Assembly: GCF_041080625.1 (NCBI RefSeq)
Contig: NZ_CP163518.1
Span: 8,735,501-8,799,500, forward strand
Origin: Streptomyces sp. CG1
GTDB lineage: Bacteria > Actinomycetota > Actinomycetes > Streptomycetales > Streptomycetaceae
Reading direction: 5' to 3'
DNA length: 64,000 nucleotides
The notes below the pieces were generated by a model that saw nothing but the letters and a program-made list of their open reading frames with translations, was not told the DNA's origin and did not search any database. This document shows positions 32,631 to 40,843 of this stretch, in pieces. The number at the start of each line of letters is the position of its first letter. The first letter of the stretch is position 1. The position numbers and the translations under genes are program-made.

Positions 32631-35600
32631 ATGTCCGACTTGAGCGCGCCGATCGTGGCCACGTTCCTCGTGTATGTGGCCGTCATGATCGGAACAGGTG
32701 TCTGGGCCTACCGCCGTACGCACACCTTCGCCGACTTCGCCCTGGGCGGTCGCAGGCTCCCCGCGTTCGTCGCAGCCCTGTCCGCAGGGGCCAGCGACAT
32801 GTCCGGCTGGCTGTTCCTCGCCTTCCCCGGAGCGGTGTACGCGGCAGGTGTCGGCGCCAGCTGGATCGCGGTCGGCCTGGTGCTCGGTACGTACCTCAAC
32901 TGGTTGTTCGTCGCGCCGAGGCTGCGCACCTACACCGAGCGCGCAGGGAACGCGGTGAGCCTTTCGGCCTATCTGGAGGAGCGGTTCGAGGACCGCACAC
33001 GGATGCTCCGGATGGTCTCGGCGGCGGTGACCCTTGTGTTCTTCACCGTGTACGTCGCCAGTGGACTGGTGGCCGGCGGGTTGCTTTTCGGGCACATCTT
33101 CGGCGCCGGTTTCCGGCTCGGGGTGGCCCTGACCGCCCTGGTGATCGTCGTCTACTCATGCCTGGGCGGCTTCCTGGCCGTGAGCCTGACCCACGTCATG
33201 CAGGCCACGCTGATGTTCCTCGCCCTGCTCGTCCTCCCCGTCGTAGGTATCGCGACGCTCGGCGGCTTCGGTGCGCTGCGTGACTCCCTCAACAGCAAGA
33301 CGCCCAGCCTGCTGGACATGGGTGCCAAAGTCGGCTTCACGGACGGCCGGTGGTTGGGAGGCGGCGGGTCGCTCGGCGCCGTCTCGATCATCTCGTTGCT
33401 CTCTTGGGGCCTCGGCTATTTCGGGCAGCCGCACATCCTGGCCCGCTTCATGGGCATCCGCAGCACCAGTGCCGTACCTGCGGCCCGCCGTATCGAGACC
33501 GGGTGGGTCGTCGTGGTGCTGGCCGGTGCCACAGTGGTCGGCCTGCTGGGCATCGCGCAGTTCAGCACACCGCTCCATGACCCGCAGACGGTCTACATCG
33601 CTCTGAGCCGGACCCTGTTCAGTCCGTGGGGCGCCGGCGTGATGCTGATCGCGGTGCTCGCCGCGATCATCTCGACCGCGGACAGCCAGCTCCTCGTGTC
33701 GTCCGTCGCACTCACGGAGGACTTCTACCACGCGTTCCTCAAGCGGCGCGCCTCGGACCAGGCACTGGTGTGGGTGGGTCGCGCCGCCGTCGTCGCCGTG
33801 ACCCTCGTGGCCTCTTTGATCGCGCTGAGGGGCGGCGGGCTACTGGGGATCGTGGGCTACGCCTGGGCGGGCTTCGGGGCCGCTTTCGGCCCGGTGGTCC
33901 TGCTCTCGCTGTACTGGCCGCGCATGACCTGGGCGGGGGCCATGGCCGGGATCGTGGCCGGCGCAGTCACGGTGCTCCTATGGCGTGTGGTCAAGCCGCT
34001 GCACGGCCCCTTCTGGTCGGGCATCTACGAGATGATTCCGGGCGTCCTGGTCGCCACGCTCGCGGCTCTGATCTTCGGCAGGTTCGTCGGTCGGCCTCCG
34101 AAACGGGCCTTCTGGCGGATGCCGGGCGGCGGCGTGAGCCAACTGATGCTCACCCCCTTCCTCAGCCACGCGCCGGTCGGCATCGCCGTTCTCGACACGG
34201 ATCTGCGGTACGTCTGGGTGAACGAGCCGCTGGACCGCCAGATCTCGCTGAAGCGGCGGCTGGGGCGGCGGATGGCGGAGATCCTGCCGCAAGCCGAGGC
34301 CGACGCCTTCGAGGAGAAGATGCGCGAGGTTCTTCGGACCGGTGCGCCGGTGATGGACTTCGAGTACCGCGGCGCCGGCTACACGATGCACGACCGTGGC
34401 CGCGCGATCTCTGCCTCCTTCTTCGCGATGAAGGACCGTCACGACCGGAATGTCGGTGTCTGGTACATGATCATCGATGTCACTGAGCGGTGGCGGGCGC
34501 AGGAGCGCCTGGCCCTGCTCAATGACGCCGCTGCACGCATCGGGAGCACCCTGGACGTGACGCGGACTGCGCAGGAACTGGCCGACGACGCGGTGCCGGT
34601 CGTCGCGGACTTCGTCGCCGTCGACCTGCTGGACTCGGTCACGAGGGGCGAGGAGCCGGCCCCCGGGCCGGTCGGTATGTCACCCGTCATCCGCCGTGCG
34701 GCCCAGCGGTCGGTCCGTGAGGGATGCCCCGAGGCGTCCCTTGCCGTGGGGGAAACAGTCCGACGTGCGCCCGCGTCGCCCGTGACCCGCTGTCTGCTGG
34801 AGAGCAGGACTCTGGTCGAACGGGTCCTTGACCGCACCAACAGTCCGTGGGTGACCGTGGACGAGACGCTGGGCGCCTCGTTCCTGGACTACGACTTCCG
34901 CTCGGTGATGGTGGTCCCCGTGCGGGCGCGCGGCGTCACCCTGGGGGTGGCGACGTTCGCCCGGTCCCGGCGGCTGGGCCCCTTCGAGGACGACGACGTC
35001 CGCCTCGCCGAGGAACTCGTCTCCCGTGCGGCGGTGTGCATCGACAACGCACGCCGTTTCACCCGTGAGCGCACGGCGGCCCGTTCCATGCAGCGCTACC
35101 TGTTGCCGCAGGACCTGACGGGAGGGTCCGCTCTCGCCGTGGCCTCGTGGTATCTCCCGGCGGATGCCCCCAGCGGTGTGGGCGGCGACTGGTTCGACGT
35201 GATCCCGCTCTCCGGAGCACGGGTCGCCCTGGTCGTCGGGGACGTGGCCGGGCACGGCATCAACGCGGCGGCGACCATGGGGCGCCTGCGCGTCGCGGTG
35301 CGCACCCTCGCCAACCTCGACCTGTCTCCGGACGAACTGCTGGCCCATCTGGACGATCTGGTCATCGGCCTCATGGGGGCGCACGACATCGATGCTCCGT
35401 TGGCGGCCGAGGGAGAGGCGACGGGCACCGCGTTCCTGGGCGCCACTTGCCTGTACGCCGTCTACGACCCGGTCAGCAGGCTGTGCTCCATGGCCCGGGC
35501 CGGTCACCTCCCGCCGATGATCGTCGCTCCCGACGGCGCCGCCGGCATTCTGGACCTGCCCGCCGGACCGCCACTCGGCCTCGGCTACCTCCCGTTCGAG

Positions 35601-36215
35601 TCCATCGAGACCGAGCTGGAAGACGGCAGCCTCATCGCCCTCTACACCGACGGTCTCATCGAGTCCGTCGACCGGGACATCGACGTCGGGCTCTCCCGGC
35701 TGGGCGATGCCCTCGCGGCCCCCCTGCCGACCCTGGCGGAGACCGGCCGACGAGTGATCGACAGCCTGCTGACGGGTCCGCCTGCCGACGACGCGGCCCT
35801 GCTCCTCGCCCGTACCCGTGTCCTGGCTCCGGACCGCGTCGCCTCCTGGGACCTGCCCAGCGATCCGGCTGCCGTCGCGCATGCCCGCGACCTCGCGGCT
35901 CAGAAGCTGACGGAGTGGGGCATCCCCGATCTCACGTTCACCACGGAACTCATCGTCAGCGAACTGGTGACCAACGCGATCCGCCATGCGGCCGGACCGG
36001 TCTGCCTGCGCTTGATCCGGGATCGCGGCCTGATCTGCGAGGTCTCCGACGCCAGCAGCACCGCGCCACGGCTGCGTCACGCGCGCACCACCGACGAGGG
36101 GGGACGGGGCCTGCTGATCGTCGCCCAGATGGCCCGCCGGTGGGGCACTCGTTACACGAAGACTGGCAAGATCATCTGGACGGAGCAGGTCATTGCGGCC
36201 GACGTGATCGGCTAG
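32631..36215 (+). CDS. Fusion: PutP-like Na+/solute symporter - PAS - GAF - SpoIIE phosphatase - HATPase
   Basis: The 1194-residue protein starts at ATG 32631 (SD GAGG). Residues 1-485 form a sodium:solute symporter close to PutP, with about 13 helices, the Na+-site segment STADSQLLVSSVALTEDFY and LVWVGRAAVVAVTLVA. A PAS domain (about 505-620, FLSHAPVGIAVLDTDLRYVWVNE) follows, then a GAF domain (about 625-810), a PP2C/SpoIIE domain (about 820-1050, GGDWFDV and GDVAGHG) and a RsbW-like ATPase domain (N-box SELVTNAIRHA, G-box DEGGRGLLIV). It resembles CbrA-type symporter-kinases but outputs to a phosphatase/anti-sigma-like module. I infer that transport or binding of a nutrient controls a partner-switching pathway. 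Confidence 0.9.
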   Translation: MSDLSAPIVATFLVYVAVMIGTGVWAYRRTHTFADFALGGRRLPAFVAALSAGASDMSGWLFLAFPGAVYAAGVGASWIAVGLVLGTYLNWLFVAPRLRTYTERAGNAVSLSAYLEERFEDRTRMLRMVSAAVTLVFFTVYVASGLVAGGLLFGHIFGAGFRLGVALTALVIVVYSCLGGFLAVSLTHVMQATLMFLALLVLPVVGIATLGGFGALRDSLNSKTPSLLDMGAKVGFTDGRWLGGGGSLGAVSIISLLSWGLGYFGQPHILARFMGIRSTSAVPAARRIETGWVVVVLAGATVVGLLGIAQFSTPLHDPQTVYIALSRTLFSPWGAGVMLIAVLAAIISTADSQLLVSSVALTEDFYHAFLKRRASDQALVWVGRAAVVAVTLVASLIALRGGGLLGIVGYAWAGFGAAFGPVVLLSLYWPRMTWAGAMAGIVAGAVTVLLWRVVKPLHGPFWSGIYEMIPGVLVATLAALIFGRFVGRPPKRAFWRMPGGGVSQLMLTPFLSHAPVGIAVLDTDLRYVWVNEPLDRQISLKRRLGRRMAEILPQAEADAFEEKMREVLRTGAPVMDFEYRGAGYTMHDRGRAISASFFAMKDRHDRNVGVWYMIIDVTERWRAQERLALLNDAAARIGSTLDVTRTAQELADDAVPVVADFVAVDLLDSVTRGEEPAPGPVGMSPVIRRAAQRSVREGCPEASLAVGETVRRAPASPVTRCLLESRTLVERVLDRTNSPWVTVDETLGASFLDYDFRSVMVVPVRARGVTLGVATFARSRRLGPFEDDDVRLAEELVSRAAVCIDNARRFTRERTAARSMQRYLLPQDLTGGSALAVASWYLPADAPSGVGGDWFDVIPLSGARVALVVGDVAGHGINAAATMGRLRVAVRTLANLDLSPDELLAHLDDLVIGLMGAHDIDAPLAAEGEATGTAFLGATCLYAVYDPVSRLCSMARAGHLPPMIVAPDGAAGILDLPAGPPLGLGYLPFESIETELEDGSLIALYTDGLIESVDRDIDVGLSRLGDALAAPLPTLAETGRRVIDSLLTGPPADDAALLLARTRVLAPDRVASWDLPSDPAAVAHARDLAAQKLTEWGIPDLTFTTELIVSELVTNAIRHAAGPVCLRLIRDRGLICEVSDASSTAPRLRHARTTDEGGRGLLIVAQMARRWGTRYTKTGKIIWTEQVIAADVIG

Positions 36216-36258
36216 CCCGGCGGGCGGATCCTGTGCCGCTCGAAAATACGATTCGCGT

Positions 36259-37396
36259 TGTGACCTGTGCTGATGTCGTTGGATCAGGCGGCGTGCTGGT
36301 ACTCGTTCAGCAGTCCGCCGAGGACGGGGTGTCGTCGGATACCGTGGGGCCGGAGGTCTGTGACGGTGGCCCGGGCGGGCGGTTCGTTGTTGTCCGGGGG
36401 TAGCTGCTGCCGGGATTGGTGGGGACGATGCCCGTTGTAGTGGCGGATGTACTCGATCAGCACGTCCACGGCATGGGCTTCGTTGTAGATCAGCATGCGG
36501 TCCAGGATTTCGCGGCGGAGAGTCCCCACGAAACTCTCGCAGATTGCGTTCGCTCGTGGCGCCCGCGGTGGGCTGAGCAGAATCTCCACATCGTCGGCCT
36601 CGAAGACGGCGTCGAATGAGCTGGTGTACTTGCTGTCCCGATCCCGAAGGAGGAAGCGCAGGGAGTCCGTGCGGCGGTCGAGTGCCATGGCGAGGTTCCT
36701 CGCCTGTTGGACGGTCCACTGCGCGGTGGGATGGGCGGTGACGCCGGCGAGGTGGAGGCGCCGGGTGCCGTGCTCGATGAAGACCACGGCGTAGAGGCGC
36801 TTGAGCGTCACGGTGTCGAGGTGTAGGAAGTCGGCGGCTAGGATGCCGTGGGCCTGAGTGGTGAGGAATTGGCGCCAGGTTGCGCCGGAGCGCCGCGGCG
36901 CGGGGTCGATTCCGGCCGCGTGCAGGATCTCCCAGACCGTGGATGGAGCGATCGGGTAGCCAAGGCGCGCGAGCTCGCCTTGTATCCGGCGGTGGCCCCA
37001 GGTGTGGTTCTCCTTCGCCAGTCGCAAGATGAGTTGCTTGACGGCGGGTGCGGTGGAGGGCCTGCCGGGGCTGCGGTGCTGAGGATACGTCCACTTCCAG
37101 GCGATGAGTTGCCGATGCCAGGCCAGCAGCGTGGTGGGTGTGACCGTGAAGACCTGACGCCAGCGCTGGCGCGGGACCGGTCGGGAGAGCATGGCGAACC
37201 AGATCCGGTCAGCGGGCTCATAGCGAACCCGAGCGATCTGGCGACGCAGCACCGCGTTCTCGTGCCGCAGCGCCAGGACCTCCGCATCCTTGGCCACGCG
37301 ACTGCGCAGCACGGACGCGGGCACCGTGATCAGATTCCGGACCAAGACGGTGTCGATGGACAGCGGCATCGAAGGATCATCCCAGACAGGCCGACA
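36259..37396 (-). mobile_element. Insertion sequence with integrase-core transposase
   Basis: The element is about 1.14 kb. Its imperfect terminal inverted repeats begin TGTGACCTGT on the left (36259) and TGTCGGCCTGT on the right (complement of 37386-37396). One transposase gene fills it. I see no clear target duplication. Confidence 0.65.
36284..37369 (-). CDS. IS transposase, rve integrase core
   Basis: The 361-residue transposase is complete. It starts with a coiled-coil/HTH part (EVLALRHENAVLRRQIARVRYEPADR), then HTWGHRRIQGELARLGYPIAPSTVWEIL, and a DDE core with the first Asp in AADFLHLD, the second in LLRDRDSKYTSSFD and the Glu in NAICESFVGTLRREILDR. It matches the IS3-related single-ORF integrase-type transposases common in Streptomyces. 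It appears intact and may be active. Confidence 0.9.
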   Translation of the reverse strand: MPLSIDTVLVRNLITVPASVLRSRVAKDAEVLALRHENAVLRRQIARVRYEPADRIWFAMLSRPVPRQRWRQVFTVTPTTLLAWHRQLIAWKWTYPQHRSPGRPSTAPAVKQLILRLAKENHTWGHRRIQGELARLGYPIAPSTVWEILHAAGIDPAPRRSGATWRQFLTTQAHGILAADFLHLDTVTLKRLYAVVFIEHGTRRLHLAGVTAHPTAQWTVQQARNLAMALDRRTDSLRFLLRDRDSKYTSSFDAVFEADDVEILLSPPRAPRANAICESFVGTLRREILDRMLIYNEAHAVDVLIEYIRHYNGHRPHQSRQQLPPDNNEPPARATVTDLRPHGIRRHPVLGGLLNEYQHAA

Positions 37397-37525
37397 CCTT
37401 CCGATGACTCATCATGTGGAGTGCGTTGCCACCCCGGCCTGCTGAGGTGGCTGCTGACTCCCGTGCCCGGCCTCGATGCCGGCGGGGCCGCGGCCGGAAC
37501 CGGGACCGTGCTGCCGGGCTGTGGT

Positions 37526-39211
37526 TCAGGCGTCGATGATGACGGGGATGATGAGGGGCTTGCGGCGGTGGGTGCGGAACGCCCAGTTCGCGACGGCGCG
37601 GGCGACGAGTTGTTCGAGTTGGCGCGCGTCCCCGACGCCTTCCTCGGCCGCGGTGGCCAGGGTCTTCTCGATGACGGGGATGACCGGCTCGAAGGTGGCG
37701 TCGTCGTGGACGAAGCCCCGGGCCAGGAAGTCGGGGGCCTCGGCGAGGGCGCCGGTGTCTGCGTCGACGATCGCCACCACCGTGACCACGCCTTCGGCGG
37801 CGAGGGTGAGGCGGTCCTTGAGGGACGCTTCGGTGGCGCCGCCGACTTCCATGCCGTCCACGTAGACGTTGCCGGCGGGGACCTTGCCGGTGATGGACGC
37901 GCGTCCGTCGACAAGGTCGACGACGACGCCGTCCTCGGCGATGACGACCCGGTCGGGGTCGACACCGGTGCGGATGGCGAGGTCGCCGTTGGCCCGCAGG
38001 TGGCGCCATTCACCATGCACGGGCATCACGTTGCGGGGTTTGACGATGTTGTAGCAGTAGACGAGTTCGCCGGCGCTGGCGTGCCCGGAGACGTGCACCT
38101 TGGCATTGCCCTTGTGGACCACGTGGGCGCCCCACCGGGTGAGTCCGTTGATCACCCGGTAGATGGCGTTCTCGTTGCCGGGGATGAGGGAGCTGGCGAG
38201 CAGGACGGTGTCGTCCTTGCCGATGCGGATCATGTGGTCGCGGTTGGCCATCCGTGACAGCGCGGCCATCGGTTCGCCCTGGGAGCCGGTGCACACCAGA
38301 GTGATCTTGTGGTCCGGGAGCTTCTCCAGCTCCTTCGTGCTCACGACCAGACCGGAGGGGACTTTCAGATAGCCCAGGTCACGGGCGATGCCCATGTTGC
38401 GGACCATCGACCGGCCGACGAAGGCGACCTTGCGGCCGTGCTGGTGGGCGGCGTCCAGGACCTGCTGGATGCGGTGCACGTGGCTGGCGAAGCTGGAGAC
38501 GATGACCCGGCGCGGCGCGGTGCGCATCACCTGCTCGATCGCCGGATTCAGCTCACGCTCGGAGGTGGTGAAGCCGGGTACTTCGGCGTTGGTGGAGTCG
38601 GTGAGGAACAGGTCCACGCCCTCCTCGCCGAGGCGGGCGAAGGCACGCAGATCGGTGATGCGATCGTCGAGAGGGAACTGGTCCATCTTGAAGTCGCCGG
38701 TGTGCAGCACCATCCCGGCTCGGGTGCGGATCGCGACCGCGAGGCTGTCGGGGATGGAGTGGTTGACCGCCACGAACTCGCAGTCGAAGGGCCCGAAACC
38801 ACGCCGGTCGCCCTCTCGTACCCGCACCGTGCGCGGACGGATGCCGTGTTCCTTGAGCTTGGCCTCCAGGAACGCGAGCGTCAGCTTGGAGCCGACGACG
38901 GGAATGTCGGACCGCTCGCGCAGCAGGTACGGCACGCCGCCGATGTGGTCCTCGTGGCCGTGGGTGAGGACCACGGCCACGATGTCGTCCAGCCGGTCCC
39001 GGATCGAGGTGAAGTCCGGCAGGATCACGTCCACGCCGGGCTGGGTCTCCTCGGGGAACAGCACACCGCAGTCGACGATGAGCAGCTTGCCCGCGTGCTC
39101 GAAGACGGTCATGTTGCGGCCGATCTCACCCAGGCCGCCCAGGGCGATGACCCGCAGCCCTCCTTCGGGAAGGGGCGGGGCGGCTTTCAGCTCGGGGTGC
39201 GGATGACTCAT
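37526..39211 (-). CDS. rnj: Ribonuclease J paralogue
   Basis: The 561-residue protein is a metallo-beta-lactamase/beta-CASP RNase J. The metal motif HGHEDH is at residues 84-89. VLHTGDFKMDQFP, DSTNAEVPGFT, SFASHVHRIQQVLDA and HVSGHASAGEL are the other conserved blocks. It should have 5-prime exo- and endonuclease activity on mRNA or rRNA. ATG 39211 matches the family N-terminus (MSHPHPEL). The sequence diverges from what I remember of the housekeeping Streptomyces enzyme, so it is probably a second copy. It stands alone between an IS and pseudogenes, with no dapA neighbour visible. Confidence 0.9.
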   Translation of the reverse strand: MSHPHPELKAAPPLPEGGLRVIALGGLGEIGRNMTVFEHAGKLLIVDCGVLFPEETQPGVDVILPDFTSIRDRLDDIVAVVLTHGHEDHIGGVPYLLRERSDIPVVGSKLTLAFLEAKLKEHGIRPRTVRVREGDRRGFGPFDCEFVAVNHSIPDSLAVAIRTRAGMVLHTGDFKMDQFPLDDRITDLRAFARLGEEGVDLFLTDSTNAEVPGFTTSERELNPAIEQVMRTAPRRVIVSSFASHVHRIQQVLDAAHQHGRKVAFVGRSMVRNMGIARDLGYLKVPSGLVVSTKELEKLPDHKITLVCTGSQGEPMAALSRMANRDHMIRIGKDDTVLLASSLIPGNENAIYRVINGLTRWGAHVVHKGNAKVHVSGHASAGELVYCYNIVKPRNVMPVHGEWRHLRANGDLAIRTGVDPDRVVIAEDGVVVDLVDGRASITGKVPAGNVYVDGMEVGGATEASLKDRLTLAAEGVVTVVAIVDADTGALAEAPDFLARGFVHDDATFEPVIPVIEKTLATAAEEGVGDARQLEQLVARAVANWAFRTHRRKPLIIPVIIDA

Positions 39212-39316
39212 ACCCTGACGGTACCCGGAGAGCGGGACGGGGTGATCCATTGCCTGTGTGATCACTTTTACCCGACGGAGCGGGATACCCGCAGTGGGTG
39301 CCTCGGCACGATCGGA

Positions 39317-39784
39317 TCACGCACGCGGTCGGAACAGGCAGGGGTGAAGCAATGTCACCTTCCGTGGCCGAACCGTTCGCTCGGTGCTGGAGATGATCTC
39401 GTGCACCCTGTCGTGTTTTCCGGCGTTCGCGACCTCCCGGTGGGCCTCGGCGTTGGTCCACTCGAAGTGGTCGAGACGCGGGTGCCGTCGGCGCTCAGGA
39501 GCAAGTGGGCCGAGAGGGCCCTGAGGCAGCTTCCTTCGCCGGGCAGACAGATGGCGGTGTCCCCGAAGCGCTCGCCGCCCCCGCCCGCCATGCCCGAAGC
39601 CGATGTGGTGCCCCGTGAACTCGACGACGAGGTCGCGCTGGGGCGGCTCGGCCGTGGTCTCGAGCCGGTCCCGGGAAATCGAAGGTGACGTCCGTGACCG
39701 CGAGGCGCAGCCCCGCACGACGTCCGGGTGGCGTGGAACCGCGGCGCAGCCGCAGCGATACGCGAAGCCCCCGCCCGCGATCAC
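39317..39784 (-). pseudogene. Frameshifted small alpha/beta-barrel-like (ABM-type) protein remnant
   Basis: Three pieces in two frames can be joined: PPQRDLVVEFTGHHIGFGHG, then GERFGDTAICLPGEGS and LLLSADGTRV, then LDHFEWTNAEAHREVANAGKHD. The last resembles antibiotic-biosynthesis-monooxygenase domains (DGTRV then W/EWT-EEAHR). No single frame covers it. Assignment is tentative, and no other gene is evident in 39266-40100. Confidence 0.35.
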
Positions 39785-40121
39785 ACAGAAGAAGCAGGGC
39801 GAACCGACAGCCCGGGCATGCGCTCACGGCCGCTGAAGTATCGAGATTGAACGTGATGTCGACAATAGGACTCGGTGCGGACCGGGACCGCGTTCGCGAA
39901 CCCGCCCGCCGCGCCGTGGGACCGTCCCGAATTCGAGTTTCGCATTCCTTCGGAATGACGAGGTGTGCCCTTTGGCGGGGCACCGGCTTCGCCTGCATGA
40001 TGGCCGGCATGCAGGAGCCGCTGGACGCCGCGCGTCCCGCGTGTGCCGTCGTCTCTGCGCTGGCGGAGGGATCGCCTGCGTCAGCGGCCTGTCGCGGCGA
40101 CTTCCTCCCCTCCGGCACTCC

Positions 40122-40392
40122 CAGGGCCCTCAGCACCTCGTGGATGACGCCGTCAGCAAGTCAGGAGCGGATGGCTGCGGCGTGACGCCGTAGCGGTGCC
40201 AGCGGCCGCTGACCGTGGTCAGCACCGGGGGAGTGGCGGAGAAGCTCAACGAGAATGAGTACGGCCAGGCTTACGGTCACTGCCTCCAGGCACTGGGCAC
40301 CAGCCAGGTCGTGCACGTGCCGGACACGTTGCGGGATAGCCGCTGGGGTTCCTATCCGTCATTCGCGGCCGACCTGCGAGGTGGCCGTCAGC
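40122..40392 (+). pseudogene. GAF-domain protein remnant with in-frame TAG
   Basis: One frame reads QHLVDDAVSKSGADGCGVTP, a TAG at 40191-40193, then RPLTVVSTGGVAEKLNENEYG and CLQALGTSQVVHVPDTLRDSRW before ending near SFAADLRG. This is the first half of a GAF domain as found in Streptomyces GAF-ANTAR proteins. It has no start and no C-terminal half. Confidence 0.6.
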
Positions 40393-40843
40393 TCTCCCCG
40401 TCGGCTGGTGCGAGACCTCTTGCCACTCATGTAGCGCTTGGGAGGGGCGGGGTGCTGGCCTGGGGCTTCCTGCCGTGTGGTCATGATGCCAGAGGATGGA
40501 TGGCACCGGCTCGGACGGACGGTTGTCGCGCGGCAGCTTGGCGGCGACAACCGTCCGGTCTGAGTGGGTCGCACCGGCCTCGTGCGGCTTGCGGCTCATT
40601 GCCGAACCGTTGGCCCCTGCGGGACGCGGTTCGTGCGTTCGGCCCGCTCATAGGCCGGGTGCCACATCCGCGGCCTTCCAACCCGCAAACCACGCGTGAC
40701 CTGCCGTCGTACTGGAAAACTTCACCGATCGAGCGCACGTTCGTCAGCCTGCGTCCCAGGTCGGCGTGGCGGGGCGTGCGTCGGCGGATCGTCCCTTCCA
40801 GGCGTCCTCTGTGCCCCCGGCGTCGATCACGCCTCCGCCCGGT
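40393..40843. repeat. Non-coding stretch with a 14-bp inverted repeat
   Basis: No gene is recognised. A perfect inverted repeat, CGGACGGTTGTCGC at 40516-40529 with its complement at 40544-40557, could form a terminator-like hairpin with a 14-base loop. It is 290 bases beyond the stop of the SpoIIE gene, rather far for its terminator. Confidence 0.45.

Noticed and set aside
34680..37094. Long minus-strand frame across the symporter-phosphatase gene and the IS
   Set aside because: Shadow frame; both real genes are identified in other frames.
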